From an uncultured Lachnospiraceae bacterium (lineage in GTDB: Bacteria; Bacillota; Clostridia; Lachnospirales; Lachnospiraceae), in contig CALWGV010000088.1 of the NCBI GenBank assembly GCA_944380185.1, positions 1 to 36,595 of the forward strand: a stretch of 36,595 bases of DNA, given 5' to 3'. The position numbers were made by a program, and so were the translations under genes. Below the pieces are notes generated by a model. That model did not search any database. It saw only the letters and a list, made by a program, of their open reading frames with translations, and had not been told where the DNA came from. Shown here piece after piece: positions 16,597 through 24,347 of this stretch. Each line of letters starts with the position of its first letter. The stretch's first letter is position 1.

Positions 16597-17025
16597 TCAC
16601 TGCTCAGATTTGGAGGGAGCGTGTGCCTCGGGAGGTTCTGAATTTTGCTCTGCGCCGTGCTCCAGCACAAGCTGCTCCAGTCGGTCCAGCTCCTTGGCCA
16701 CGGCTTTGGGGCTTTTGCGGGAGGCGATGGAGATAAGCCTCGCCAGTGTCTGGAGCATGACTTTAGCGTCATCGGGGAAATCCTTGGCCAGATAGATGCA
16801 GTTGAGAGGCTTGGCGTAGGAATTCGGTGAGTCGGTCAGGCCAAGCAGGTAATCTACGGACACGTCAAAAAACTGGGCAATGGCGATTTTGACATTGTCA
16901 GGAGCCTCGTTGTACTCGCGCTCATAGGCAGATATATTATCCTTGGTCAAATGCAGGGCATCAGCCAGTTCCTTTTGGGTCAGCCCCCTGTCCTTGCGCA
17001 GGTCGCTCAAACGTTCACCGATCAT
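16597..17025 (-). CDS. XRE-family transcriptional regulator
   Basis: 142-aa protein with an N-terminal Cro/C1-type helix-turn-helix (residues 1-62): LSDLRKDRGLTQKELADALHLTKDNISAYERE, then FFDVSVDYLLGLTD. The rest is a helical region with no domain I recognise, and it ends in a polar tail. GAGG lies upstream of the ATG. It is transcribed away from mraZ, and its promoter faces a strong plus-strand promoter across an inverted repeat (17138-17157), a natural site for its own binding. Its wider targets are unknown. Confidence 0.88.
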   Translation of the reverse strand: MIGERLSDLRKDRGLTQKELADALHLTKDNISAYEREYNEAPDNVKIAIAQFFDVSVDYLLGLTDSPNSYAKPLNCIYLAKDFPDDAKVMLQTLARLISIASRKSPKAVAKELDRLEQLVLEHGAEQNSEPPEAHAPSKSEQ

Positions 17026-17113
17026 AGTATATCCTCGTTATGTGGTCTTTGCACTTGTCATGCTGATTTGTCTGTTGGTGTCAGAGGGCAAGATGACTTT
17101 GCTCCCTGGCACC

Positions 17114-17142
17114 ATTATAATATAGAAAGAATTTTTATTATT
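17114..17142 (-). promoter_or_regulatory. Promoter for the XRE regulator
   Basis: On the minus strand TATAAT (17114-17119) is a perfect -10 box. The -35 position (AATAAT, 17137-17142) is weak and overlaps the inverted repeat at 17138-17157. Confidence 0.5.
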
Positions 17143-17157
17143 GATAGTTGACAATAA
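17138..17157. promoter_or_regulatory. Inverted-repeat operator candidate shared by divergent promoters
   Basis: TTATTG at 17138-17143 and CAATAA at 17152-17157 form a perfect 6-bp inverted repeat with an 8-base centre. It covers the -35 boxes of both the minus-strand regulator promoter and the plus-strand promoter at 17148-17176. A further CAATAA half-site lies at 17198-17203. Binding by the adjacent XRE regulator is inferred. Confidence 0.5.
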
Positions 17158-17176
17158 CACGATTTTTTATTATAAT
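17148..17176 (+). promoter_or_regulatory. Consensus sigmaA promoter
   Basis: TTGACA at 17148-17153, exactly 17 bases, then TATAAT at 17171-17176. Both boxes are perfect, making this the strongest promoter by sequence in the window. Start expected near 17183. Confidence 0.8.
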
Positions 17177-17186
17177 TGATTTAAAG

Positions 17187-17215
17187 TTGACAATTTGCAA
17201 TAAGTGTGATAAAAG
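17187..17215 (+). promoter_or_regulatory. Second, tandem promoter
   Basis: TTGACA at 17187-17192, a 17-base spacer, then TAAAAG at 17210-17215. The -35 is perfect and the -10 poorer. It repeats the GTTGACAAT core of the promoter 39 bases upstream. Confidence 0.4.
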
Positions 17216-17227
17216 AGCCCCTAGTCT

Positions 17228-17271
17228 CACCGGCTTGTCGATGCGTAATGCAGAGATGAGCCGGTGTTTTT
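17228..17271 (+). terminator. Intrinsic terminator between the regulator and mraZ
   Basis: CACCGGCT at 17228-17235 pairs with AGCCGGTG at 17259-17266. TTTTT follows (17267-17271). The 23-base loop is long for a terminator. Confidence 0.6.
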
Positions 17272-17279
17272 ATTTGCAT

Positions 17280-17300
17280 GAATCCTGCGGGGCAGGATTC
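17280..17300. repeat. Perfect 9-bp inverted repeat upstream of the mraZ promoter
   Basis: GAATCCTGC at 17280-17288 and GCAGGATTC at 17292-17300 with a 3-base GGG loop. It lies 33 bases before the mraZ -35 box. No clear T run follows. It may be a hairpin or a protein site. Confidence 0.45.
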
Positions 17301-17332
17301 TGTTTATGCGCGGAAAAACCTGAAAATACCTC

Positions 17333-17361
17333 TTGCCATTTGCGAAAATATCCGATACAAT
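17333..17361 (+). promoter_or_regulatory. mraZ / division cluster promoter
   Basis: TTGCCA at 17333-17338, a 17-base spacer, then TACAAT at 17356-17361. Start expected near 17368, two bases before the MraZ-type repeats. Confidence 0.75.
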
Positions 17362-17369
17362 GGTATTAT

Positions 17370-17409
17370 GTGGTGGGAAGTGGAGTAAAGTAGAGTAAAG
17401 TGGTGCCAG
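17370..17409 (+). promoter_or_regulatory. MraZ operator: four 10-bp direct repeats
   Basis: Units at 17370 (GTGGTGGGAA), 17380 (GTGGAGTAAA), 17390 (GTAGAGTAAA) and 17400 (GTGGTGCCAG) repeat with exact 10-bp spacing. MraZ is known to bind GTGG/TGGG-type direct repeats in its own promoter, so autorepression of the cluster is expected. Confidence 0.7.
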
Positions 17410-17445
17410 ATAGGCGCTAGATGGAACGAAAGGGCGGTGATGGAG

Positions 17446-17871
17446 ATGTTCGTAGGCGAATACAATCATTCCCTTGACAGCAAAGGACGCCTGATCATTC
17501 CGTCCCGGTTCCGTGAGGCGCTGGGGGACACTTTTATGGTGACAAAGGGCCTGGATGGCTGTCTCTCCATCTATGATATGGAGGGATGGAAAAATCTGGA
17601 GTCCAAGCTTCAGGCTCTGCCTCTTACCAATGCCAATGCCCGTAAGTTCACCCGTTTCATGCTGGGCGGGGCCATCGAGTGTGAGGTGGACAAGCAGGGG
17701 AGAATTTTGATACCCGCCAATCTTCGGGAGTTTGCCCATCTGACCAAGGATGTCGCCCTGGTAGGCGTAGGCGGCCGGATAGAAATCTGGGATAAGGAGA
17801 CCTGGGTACAGGTCAGCGCTTACGACGATATGGAAGAGATCGCAGAAAACATGGAAGGACTGGGAATCTGA
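17446..17871 (+). CDS. mraZ: Transcriptional regulator MraZ
   Basis: 141-aa DNA-binding protein with two AbrB-like repeats: [21 protein letters not shown] at the start, and a second with [22 protein letters not shown]. The DxKGR and DxQGR motifs are intact. In-frame GTG and ATG codons lie 9 and 6 bases upstream. The ATG at 17446 is chosen because MraZ proteins begin MFxGEY and the AAGGGCGGTGAT ribosome binding site ends five bases before it. It is the first gene of the division/wall cluster, just behind its own presumed operator, and it overlaps rsmH by one base. Confidence 0.93.
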   Translation: MFVGEYNHSLDSKGRLIIPSRFREALGDTFMVTKGLDGCLSIYDMEGWKNLESKLQALPLTNANARKFTRFMLGGAIECEVDKQGRILIPANLREFAHLTKDVALVGVGGRIEIWDKETWVQVSAYDDMEEIAENMEGLGI

Positions 17872-18806
17872 TGGAATTTGTACACAAGCCGGTATTGCTG
17901 AAAGAAGCCATAGATGCGCTGGCGGTCCGGGAGGATGGAATCTATGTGGACGGCACTCTGGGCGGCGGCGGACATTCCTATGAGATTGCCAGCAGACTGG
18001 GCTCAAATGGACGCCTGATCGGTATCGATCAGGATGAAGCGGCGATCAGAGCTGCGGGAGAACGGCTGTCCTGCTTTGAGGGACGGGTCACGATCATCCG
18101 TGACAATTATGTGAATTTTCCTCAGATAATGGACAGGCTGGGCATAGAGAAAGTGGATGGAATACTTCTGGATATCGGGGTTTCCTCCTATCAGATCGAC
18201 ACGGCAGACAGGGGCTTTTCTTACATGGAGGATGCTCCTCTGGACATGAGAATGGACCAGAGAAATACTCTGACAGCCAAGAAAATTGTAAATGAATATA
18301 CACAAGAAGCTCTCTATCGCCTGATTCACAATTACGGCGAAGATCCCTTTGCCAAGAGCATTGCCGCCCATATTGTGCGGGCCAGGCAGAAAGAGCCGAT
18401 CGAGACCACAGGCCAGCTGGCGGACATTATCCGCGGCTCCGTTCCGGCCAAGGTCAGAAACGGTGGCAGCAACCCCGCAAAGAGAACGTTTCAGGCCCTG
18501 CGCATCGAGTGCAACAGAGAGCTGGCGGTGCTTGAGGAGTCCATCGACGGGATGATCGCCCGTTTAAACAGCGGCGGAAGGCTGGCCATCATCACATTCC
18601 ATTCTCTGGAGGATCGGATTGTAAAGAATAAGTTCCGCGAGAATGAGAATCCGTGCATCTGCCCGCCGAATTTTCCGGTGTGTGTCTGCGGCAGGAAAAG
18701 TCGGGGTCATGTAGTTACGCGCAAGCCGGTGATCCCATCGCCGCAAGAACAGAGAGATAATAAGAGAGCAACCAGCGCAAAGCTTCGAGTATTCGAACAT
18801 ATCTGA
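17871..18806 (+). CDS. rsmH: 16S rRNA (cytosine(1402)-N(4))-methyltransferase
   Basis: 311-aa SAM-dependent methyltransferase acting on C1402 in the decoding centre of 16S rRNA. It begins [13 protein letters not shown], has the SAM-binding motif [28 protein letters not shown], and the conserved [16 protein letters not shown] and [12 protein letters not shown] segments. Length is typical. The ATG shares its first base with the mraZ stop codon (TGATG), so translation is coupled. Confidence 0.97.
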   Translation: MEFVHKPVLLKEAIDALAVREDGIYVDGTLGGGGHSYEIASRLGSNGRLIGIDQDEAAIRAAGERLSCFEGRVTIIRDNYVNFPQIMDRLGIEKVDGILLDIGVSSYQIDTADRGFSYMEDAPLDMRMDQRNTLTAKKIVNEYTQEALYRLIHNYGEDPFAKSIAAHIVRARQKEPIETTGQLADIIRGSVPAKVRNGGSNPAKRTFQALRIECNRELAVLEESIDGMIARLNSGGRLAIITFHSLEDRIVKNKFRENENPCICPPNFPVCVCGRKSRGHVVTRKPVIPSPQEQRDNKRATSAKLRVFEHI

Positions 18807-18843
18807 CCGCCGCAGGCGGCCGGAGGGAAGGAGAGGTGACGTC

Positions 18844-19353
18844 ATGGCAGGAAGAGAGAATCGCTACGATGATTCACGGCAAAACAGAAGAAGAGCGACG
18901 GAAGCCTATACAGAAGGAAATACGGTCCGGGTAATGCGGCCTGAGGAAATGCCCTCCCGAAGAGAAAAGACCTACAGGGATGAGCAGGAAGAGCAGAGGC
19001 GGAAGGCGCGTATACGCCGGAACAGGGACAAAGCTCTGCAGATGAGTCCTTCCTTTGTCCTGTTTGTATCGCTGGCGGCAGTCTGCGTTCTGTTTGTCTG
19101 CGTTCGCTATATGAGGGTGCAGACATCCATCGTCTCTACGATGAACGCCATAGAAGAGGCGGAGGCGCAGCTGGAGGAGATCAAGGCGGACAACGACCTT
19201 TTGGCGGCTCAGATCCGCACCAATGTGGACCTGGATGAGATTTACCGGGTGGCCACAGAGGAACTCGGCATGGTGCGCCCCAATGACGATCAGATCCTTT
19301 ATTATGACAAGACGGAAAGTGAGTACGTGAGACAATATGAGAGCATCCCGTGA
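18844..19353 (+). CDS. ftsL: Cell division protein FtsL-like
   Basis: 169-aa single-pass membrane protein: a basic, disordered cytoplasmic region (1-66), one membrane helix (about 69-89), then a heptad-like coiled coil (about 96-130) followed by a short tail with the ELGMVRPND segment common to Firmicute FtsL/DivIC-type proteins. It would bind DivIB and DivIC and activate the septal synthase. The cytoplasmic part is long for the family. Identity rests on architecture and position between rsmH and a PBP gene. It overlaps the next gene by 17 bases. AGGAGAGGTGA lies upstream of the ATG. Confidence 0.82.
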   Translation: MAGRENRYDDSRQNRRRATEAYTEGNTVRVMRPEEMPSRREKTYRDEQEEQRRKARIRRNRDKALQMSPSFVLFVSLAAVCVLFVCVRYMRVQTSIVSTMNAIEEAEAQLEEIKADNDLLAAQIRTNVDLDEIYRVATEELGMVRPNDDQILYYDKTESEYVRQYESIP

Positions 19354-21448
19354 GAAAAACGGCGGGAGGCCCGCCGCAAAGAAGAATGACAATCAAAAGA
19401 AGAGGCCCTTTGCCCGGTATATGCGCAAGAAACTGGCATTCACCGCAGGGATTGTGGCCCTTCTTTTATTTGTATTGATGATAAGACTGCAGGCCATTGG
19501 CCGGGAAAACAACGAAGAATATCAGAGAATCGTCTATTCGCAGCAGAACTATGAGAGCAGAACCATTGCCTTTCGCCGCGGAGATATTCTGGATCGAAAC
19601 GGAACGGTCCTGGCAACTACGACCAAACTCTACAATCTGATTTTGGATCCCTATATTATGACCACCGAAGATGACGGAGCGCATGTGGAGGCTACTCTCA
19701 ATGCTCTGGCCGAGTGCTACGGATATGATGTGGACGACTTGACTGAACGGATCTATGCCAATACGGAGAGCCGCTATGTGATCTATGCCAGAGAACTGAC
19801 GGAAGAGGAGATGAACCTTTTCCTGGACAAGAAGTCGGAGCTGGCAGAAGAGGGCAGTGAGGTGGTCGGCGTCTGGTTTGAGACAAAATACAAGAGAATC
19901 TATCCTTACAATGACCTGGCCTGCTGGGTTTTAGGTTTTTCCCGGGATGACAGCTCGGTGGGCAGCTATGGCATAGAACAGTATTATAACGATGAGCTGG
20001 TGGGAGTTAATGGCAGAGAATACGGTTATTTAAACGATGAAAGCAATATGGAGCGGGTGATCAAATCGGCTCAGGACGGCAATACCATCGTGACCACCAT
20101 CGACGTGACGATCCAGCAGATCGTTCAGGAGAAGATCGCCGAGGCGCAGCAGGAGCTTCAGGCTGCCAACATCGGTGTGATTGCCATGGACCCGGATAAC
20201 GGCGAAATATTGGCCATGGCGGGAGACGCAGCATTTGACTGTAATAATCCTTCTGACACATCTGCACTCCTGTCCCGCTATACGCAGGAACAGCTCGATG
20301 CCATGAGCCAGGAGGAGCAGACGACAGCTCTGGCGGAGCTGTGGAAGAATTTCTGCATCTCCTACACCTATGAGCCCGGATCCACGGCAAAGGTATTTAC
20401 GGTGGCGGCTGCTCTGGAAGAGGCGAAGGTTACGTCGGCGGATACCTTTGACTGTGATGGCGGAGAGTATGTGGGGGGCTGGCGCATCAACTGCAATGAT
20501 GTCCACGGCCATCAGACGCTGACGGAGACGCTGATGAACTCCTGCAACGATGCGCTGATGAATATCGCCGCCAGATTAGGAGCGGAGGAGATTCTGCACT
20601 ATCAGTCGGTTTTTGGCTTCGGCAGCAGAACCGGAGTGGATTTGCCGGGTGAGGAGAGCGGACTTTTGCAGACCATGGATACCATGGATGTGTCGGCTGT
20701 GGCCACCAACGGCTTCGGCCAAAACTATAATATAACAATGATTCAGCAGATCGCCGCCTATTGTTCTGTTGTAAATGGCGGGACTTATTATGAGCCTCAT
20801 GTGGTACGGCAGATCAAGAACAGTGATGGAGCTGTGGTGAAAGAGGGCGATTCCGTGGAAGTGCGTCAGACGGTCAGCGCCGATACTTCCGAATATCTGA
20901 AGGAAGCTCTGTTCGATGTGGTGGACATCGGCACCGGCGGCAATGCCCGCATCGCCGGCTATGAGGTGGGCGGCAAGACCGGCACGGCGGAGAAACAGCC
21001 CCGCGATAAGGAGAATTATCTGCTGTCCTTCATCGGCGGCGTACCGGCATCGGACCCGGAGATTGTTCTCTATGTGGTGGTGGACTCTCCGGCGGGAGTG
21101 GAGAATCAGGCGCAGAGCCGTCATGCCTCAACCCTGTGGAGAAATATTATGGAAGAAATCCTTCCCTATCTTAATATCTACCCCACCAGAGAGGTGGAGA
21201 GTGAGACTGAGCCGGAGACTGCGACAGATAATACGGGGACTGAGCCGGAGACGGACGCTGCCGGAAATCCGGTGGCGACTGAGCCGGAAACCGAACCGGA
21301 AACGGCTAACAACGTATCCGACGACTCCTATGAGAATGGTATATTCGGGGATCCCAATGCGGAGAGCACGGAATCTCAGGAGAACACAGAAGAAAGCAGT
21401 GAGGAAGGTGCCCCGTCCGAAGGGGATGCGCCGGAGAACGCAGGCTGA
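19337..21448 (+). CDS. Class B penicillin-binding protein (FtsI/SpoVD-like) with acidic C-terminal tail
   Basis: 703-aa peptidoglycan transpeptidase. Short cytoplasmic part, one membrane helix (about 33-50), the PBP dimerisation domain with RRGDILDRNGTVLA, then the transpeptidase domain with intact motifs SxxK (Ser349-Lys352, in EPGSTAK), SxN (Ser402-Cys-Asn404) and KTG (547-549). No PASTA domain is seen. Residues about 621-703 form an outside tail rich in Glu, Thr, Pro and Ser, with repeated TEPET units. The first 17 bases overlap ftsL. It is one of two tandem class B PBPs; in Bacillus the pair is pbpB and spoVD, but I cannot say which this is. Confidence 0.9.
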   Translation: MRASREKNGGRPAAKKNDNQKKRPFARYMRKKLAFTAGIVALLLFVLMIRLQAIGRENNEEYQRIVYSQQNYESRTIAFRRGDILDRNGTVLATTTKLYNLILDPYIMTTEDDGAHVEATLNALAECYGYDVDDLTERIYANTESRYVIYARELTEEEMNLFLDKKSELAEEGSEVVGVWFETKYKRIYPYNDLACWVLGFSRDDSSVGSYGIEQYYNDELVGVNGREYGYLNDESNMERVIKSAQDGNTIVTTIDVTIQQIVQEKIAEAQQELQAANIGVIAMDPDNGEILAMAGDAAFDCNNPSDTSALLSRYTQEQLDAMSQEEQTTALAELWKNFCISYTYEPGSTAKVFTVAAALEEAKVTSADTFDCDGGEYVGGWRINCNDVHGHQTLTETLMNSCNDALMNIAARLGAEEILHYQSVFGFGSRTGVDLPGEESGLLQTMDTMDVSAVATNGFGQNYNITMIQQIAAYCSVVNGGTYYEPHVVRQIKNSDGAVVKEGDSVEVRQTVSADTSEYLKEALFDVVDIGTGGNARIAGYEVGGKTGTAEKQPRDKENYLLSFIGGVPASDPEIVLYVVVDSPAGVENQAQSRHASTLWRNIMEEILPYLNIYPTREVESETEPETATDNTGTEPETDAAGNPVATEPETEPETANNVSDDSYENGIFGDPNAESTESQENTEESSEEGAPSEGDAPENAG

Positions 21449-21470
21449 TCTTGCGCTCATATTTTTCCGA

Positions 21471-21504
21471 GCCTGACCATATACTGTAAGGATAACAGTC
21501 AGGC
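21471..21504 (+). repeat. Intercistronic hairpin next to the second PBP ribosome binding site
   Basis: GCCTGAC at 21471-21477 pairs with GTCAGGC at 21498-21504. The right arm runs into AGGCGGTGGG, the ribosome binding site of the gene starting at 21513, so folding could lower its translation. No T run follows. Confidence 0.4.
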
Positions 21505-21512
21505 GGTGGGCA

Positions 21513-23273
21513 ATGGGGGAGAAGAAGCCTCAGTGGAAACGCAATCAGATCTTTCACCGAAAAGGCATAGTTTTTTTCTTCTTAGCGGCAGCAGTTCTTC
21601 TGCTGGTCATGGGAGGACGACTGGCCTACCTGATGATTTTTCAATCGGAATACTACATGGAAAAGGCGGAGGATCTGCATGAGCGGGAGCGGACGATCAA
21701 GGCGGCCAGGGGCGAGATCTACGATGCCAACGGAACGCTGATTGCAGCCAATCGTACAGTTTGTACGGTTTCGGTGATACACAATCAGATCACAGATCCG
21801 GATCTGGTGGTGGAGGTGCTGGCCGAGCAGCTGGATATGGATCCCGAGAAGATACGGGAAAGTGTGGAAAAATATACTTCCCGGGAGGTGATCCGCACCA
21901 ATGTGGACAAGGAGATAGGCGATGCAATCCGAGCCTACCACCTGGACGGGGTCAAGGTGGATGAGGATTATAAGCGTTATTATCCCTTCGGCAGTCTGGC
22001 TTCCAAGGTTCTGGGCTTTACCGGCAGCGATAATCAGGGGATTATCGGACTGGAAGTCCAGTATGAATCCACACTGAAGGGAATCGACGGCAAAATCCTT
22101 ACCATGACGGATGCCACCGGCGTGGAGCTGGATGCCATGGCGGAGGAGCGGATCGAACCCATACCGGGGAATAATCTGGTGCTGAGCCTGGACATGAATA
22201 TACAGCAGTACGCACAGCAGGCGGCTGAGACGGTGATGGAGGAAAAAAATGCCAGGGCTGTCTCCATCACCATTATGAATCCCAATAATGGGGAGATTAT
22301 GGCGATGGTAAGCGTGCCGGAGTTCGACCTAAACGATCCGTTTACGCTGAATACGGAGACACAGGGAGAACTTACAAACGAGGAGACCCAGGAGCTGTTA
22401 AACCAGATGTGGAGAAATCCCTGCATAAGCGATACCTATGAACCAGGGTCCATTTTTAAGATTGTGACGGCTACGGCAGCTCTGGAAGAGGGGACGGTGT
22501 CCCTGGATGATACCTTCTACTGCCCCGGCTATAAGCTGGTGGGCGACCGGAGGATCCGCTGTCACAAGACCACAGGTCATGGCAGCGAAACCTTTATCCA
22601 GGGCGTGATGAATTCCTGCAATCCCGTTTTCATCGAGGTGGGGCAGTCTCTGGGAGCCGAACGCTTTTACGGATATTTTCAGACCATGGGATTGATGGAG
22701 AAGACCGGAGTAGATCTGCCGGGAGAGGCCTCCGGCATCATGCATGAGCTGGACAATATCGGAGAGGTCGAGCTGGCGACCATGTCTTTTGGCCAGTCCT
22801 TTCAGGTTACCCCGCTGCAGCTTTTGACGGCGGCCAGCATGGTGGTAAACGGCGGGACAAAGGTGACGCCGCATTTTGGGGTGGAGGTGGTGAGTGCCGA
22901 TGGAAGCGCGGTGCGGCGCCTGGAATATGAGACCCAGGAAAATGTGATCTCCGAGGCTACCTGTGAGAATATGAAGATGATTCTGGAAAAGGTGGTGTCC
23001 GAGGGCGGAGGAAGCAACGCTTACATCGAGGGGTATCGGATCGGCGGCAAGACGGCCACATCGGAGACCTTGCCCCGGGGTACCGGCAAATATATCGCCG
23101 CTTTTCTCGGTTTTGCCCCAGCGGACGATCCCCAGGTTATCGCTCTGATTACGATTTCGGAGCCGGAGGGAGTCTACTATGGCGGCACCATTGCAGCACC
23201 GGTGATTCGGGATATTTTTGAGAATATTTTGCCCTATTTGGGAATTTATCCTGAATATTCCGGGGAGGGTTGA
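21513..23273 (+). CDS. Second class B penicillin-binding protein, with KTA in place of KTG
   Basis: 586-aa transpeptidase. Basic N-terminus, one membrane helix (about 19-42), dimerisation domain with ARGEIYDANGTLIAAN, then the transpeptidase domain. SxxK is Ser313-Lys316 (PGSIFK) and SxN is Ser368-Cys-Asn370. The third motif reads Lys513-Thr514-Ala515, so the usual Gly of KTG is Ala (codon gcc, 23055-23057). The surrounding GG and TS residues fit, so the alignment is clear. No PASTA domain or acidic tail. Likely either the septal FtsI or a sporulation SpoVD type. AGGCGGTGG precedes the ATG. Confidence 0.9.
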   Translation: MGEKKPQWKRNQIFHRKGIVFFFLAAAVLLLVMGGRLAYLMIFQSEYYMEKAEDLHERERTIKAARGEIYDANGTLIAANRTVCTVSVIHNQITDPDLVVEVLAEQLDMDPEKIRESVEKYTSREVIRTNVDKEIGDAIRAYHLDGVKVDEDYKRYYPFGSLASKVLGFTGSDNQGIIGLEVQYESTLKGIDGKILTMTDATGVELDAMAEERIEPIPGNNLVLSLDMNIQQYAQQAAETVMEEKNARAVSITIMNPNNGEIMAMVSVPEFDLNDPFTLNTETQGELTNEETQELLNQMWRNPCISDTYEPGSIFKIVTATAALEEGTVSLDDTFYCPGYKLVGDRRIRCHKTTGHGSETFIQGVMNSCNPVFIEVGQSLGAERFYGYFQTMGLMEKTGVDLPGEASGIMHELDNIGEVELATMSFGQSFQVTPLQLLTAASMVVNGGTKVTPHFGVEVVSADGSAVRRLEYETQENVISEATCENMKMILEKVVSEGGGSNAYIEGYRIGGKTATSETLPRGTGKYIAAFLGFAPADDPQVIALITISEPEGVYYGGTIAAPVIRDIFENILPYLGIYPEYSGEG

Positions 23274-23333
23274 TTCTTCCGGGGGAAGAGCGTATACTTT
23301 GTGAAGACAAAAGAGTGTGGGAGGTATTCTCTT

Positions 23334-24290
23334 ATGATACGGGAAACGATTTTTGCCATTCTGGCCGCTTTTGTGATCAGCGCCGTGCTTTGCCCGGTGG
23401 TTATTCCTTTTCTTCGCCGGCTGAAGTTTGGCCAGCAGGTGCGGGAGGATGGCCCGCAGGCTCACCTGAAAAAATCCGGGACGCCTACCATGGGCGGAAT
23501 TGTCTTTCTGATCAGCGCACTGTGCACATCTGCTTTTTTTGTAAGAGATTTTCCGGAGATTATTCCGGTGCTTTTTGCTATGGTCGGTTTTGGGCTGGTG
23601 GGTTTCCTTGACGACTATCTGAAGATTATCATGAAGCGTTCTGAAGGGTTAAATCCCAAGCAAAAGCTTTTGGGACAGCTGATCGTATCGGGTATTCTCT
23701 GCTATTATTTCCTGGAGATAGTACCGGGGGGCAACGTAATGCGGATTCCCTTTACGGATATTACGCTGACTCTGCCCTGGTATATCTTTGTGCCCTTCTT
23801 CCTCTTTGTGCTTTTGGCTACGGACAATGGGGTGAATCTGACCGATGGCCTGGACGGCCTGTGCTCCAGTGTCACCGTGCTGGTGGCCACGTTCTTTACG
23901 GTGGTGGCCCTGGGGGAGGGCAGCGGCATTGCGCCGGTGACCGGTGCTGTGGCGGGCAGTCTGCTGGGATTTCTGCTGTTCAATGTCTATCCTGCCAAGG
24001 TGTTTATGGGAGACACCGGTTCTCTTGCACTGGGAGGATTCGTGGCAGTATCGGCTTTTTCTCTCCACATTCCCTTCATTATATTGATTGTAGGTCTGAT
24101 CTATGTGGTGGAGGTCTGCTCGGTGATCCTGCAGGTTACTTATTTCAAGGCGACCGGAGGAAAGCGGCTGTTCAAGATGGCTCCGATTCATCACCATTTT
24201 GAGCTGTGCGGATGGTCGGAAACCCGGGTGGTCACCGCTTTTGCTATCGTGACAGCTCTTTTGTGCCTGGTGGCTTTCCTGGGACTGTAA
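23334..24290 (+). CDS. mraY: Phospho-N-acetylmuramoyl-pentapeptide transferase
   Basis: 318-aa polytopic membrane enzyme with about ten helices. It transfers phospho-MurNAc-pentapeptide from UDP to undecaprenyl phosphate, making lipid I. Conserved cytoplasmic motifs are present: KKSGTPTMGG, the Asp pair in GFLDDYLK, NLTDGLDGL, and the MAPIHHHFE histidine cluster. The frame extends 11 codons upstream to a GTG, but GGGAGG at 23319-23324 lies nine bases before the ATG at 23334, and the protein then starts like other MraY enzymes. murF, often just upstream in other bacteria, is absent. Confidence 0.96.
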   Translation: MIRETIFAILAAFVISAVLCPVVIPFLRRLKFGQQVREDGPQAHLKKSGTPTMGGIVFLISALCTSAFFVRDFPEIIPVLFAMVGFGLVGFLDDYLKIIMKRSEGLNPKQKLLGQLIVSGILCYYFLEIVPGGNVMRIPFTDITLTLPWYIFVPFFLFVLLATDNGVNLTDGLDGLCSSVTVLVATFFTVVALGEGSGIAPVTGAVAGSLLGFLLFNVYPAKVFMGDTGSLALGGFVAVSAFSLHIPFIILIVGLIYVVEVCSVILQVTYFKATGGKRLFKMAPIHHHFELCGWSETRVVTAFAIVTALLCLVAFLGL

Positions 24291-24347
24291 ACAGACACAG
24301 GCGCAGTGCCTATGGGCAGGCGAGCTTTTTCGCCGGGGAGGATGAAG

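Larger units (their letters stand above)
17183..17271 (+). ncRNA. Possible small RNA or attenuated leader upstream of mraZ
   Basis: A transcript from the consensus promoter would meet a terminator after about 90 bases. No credible reading frame with a ribosome binding site is seen in it. It could be a small regulatory RNA, or an attenuated leader whose read-through enters mraZ. Confidence 0.3.

Noticed and set aside
17370-17409. Short repeats as a possible CRISPR or tandem-repeat tract
   Set aside because: Units are only 10 bp with no spacers, and the place and sequence fit an MraZ operator.
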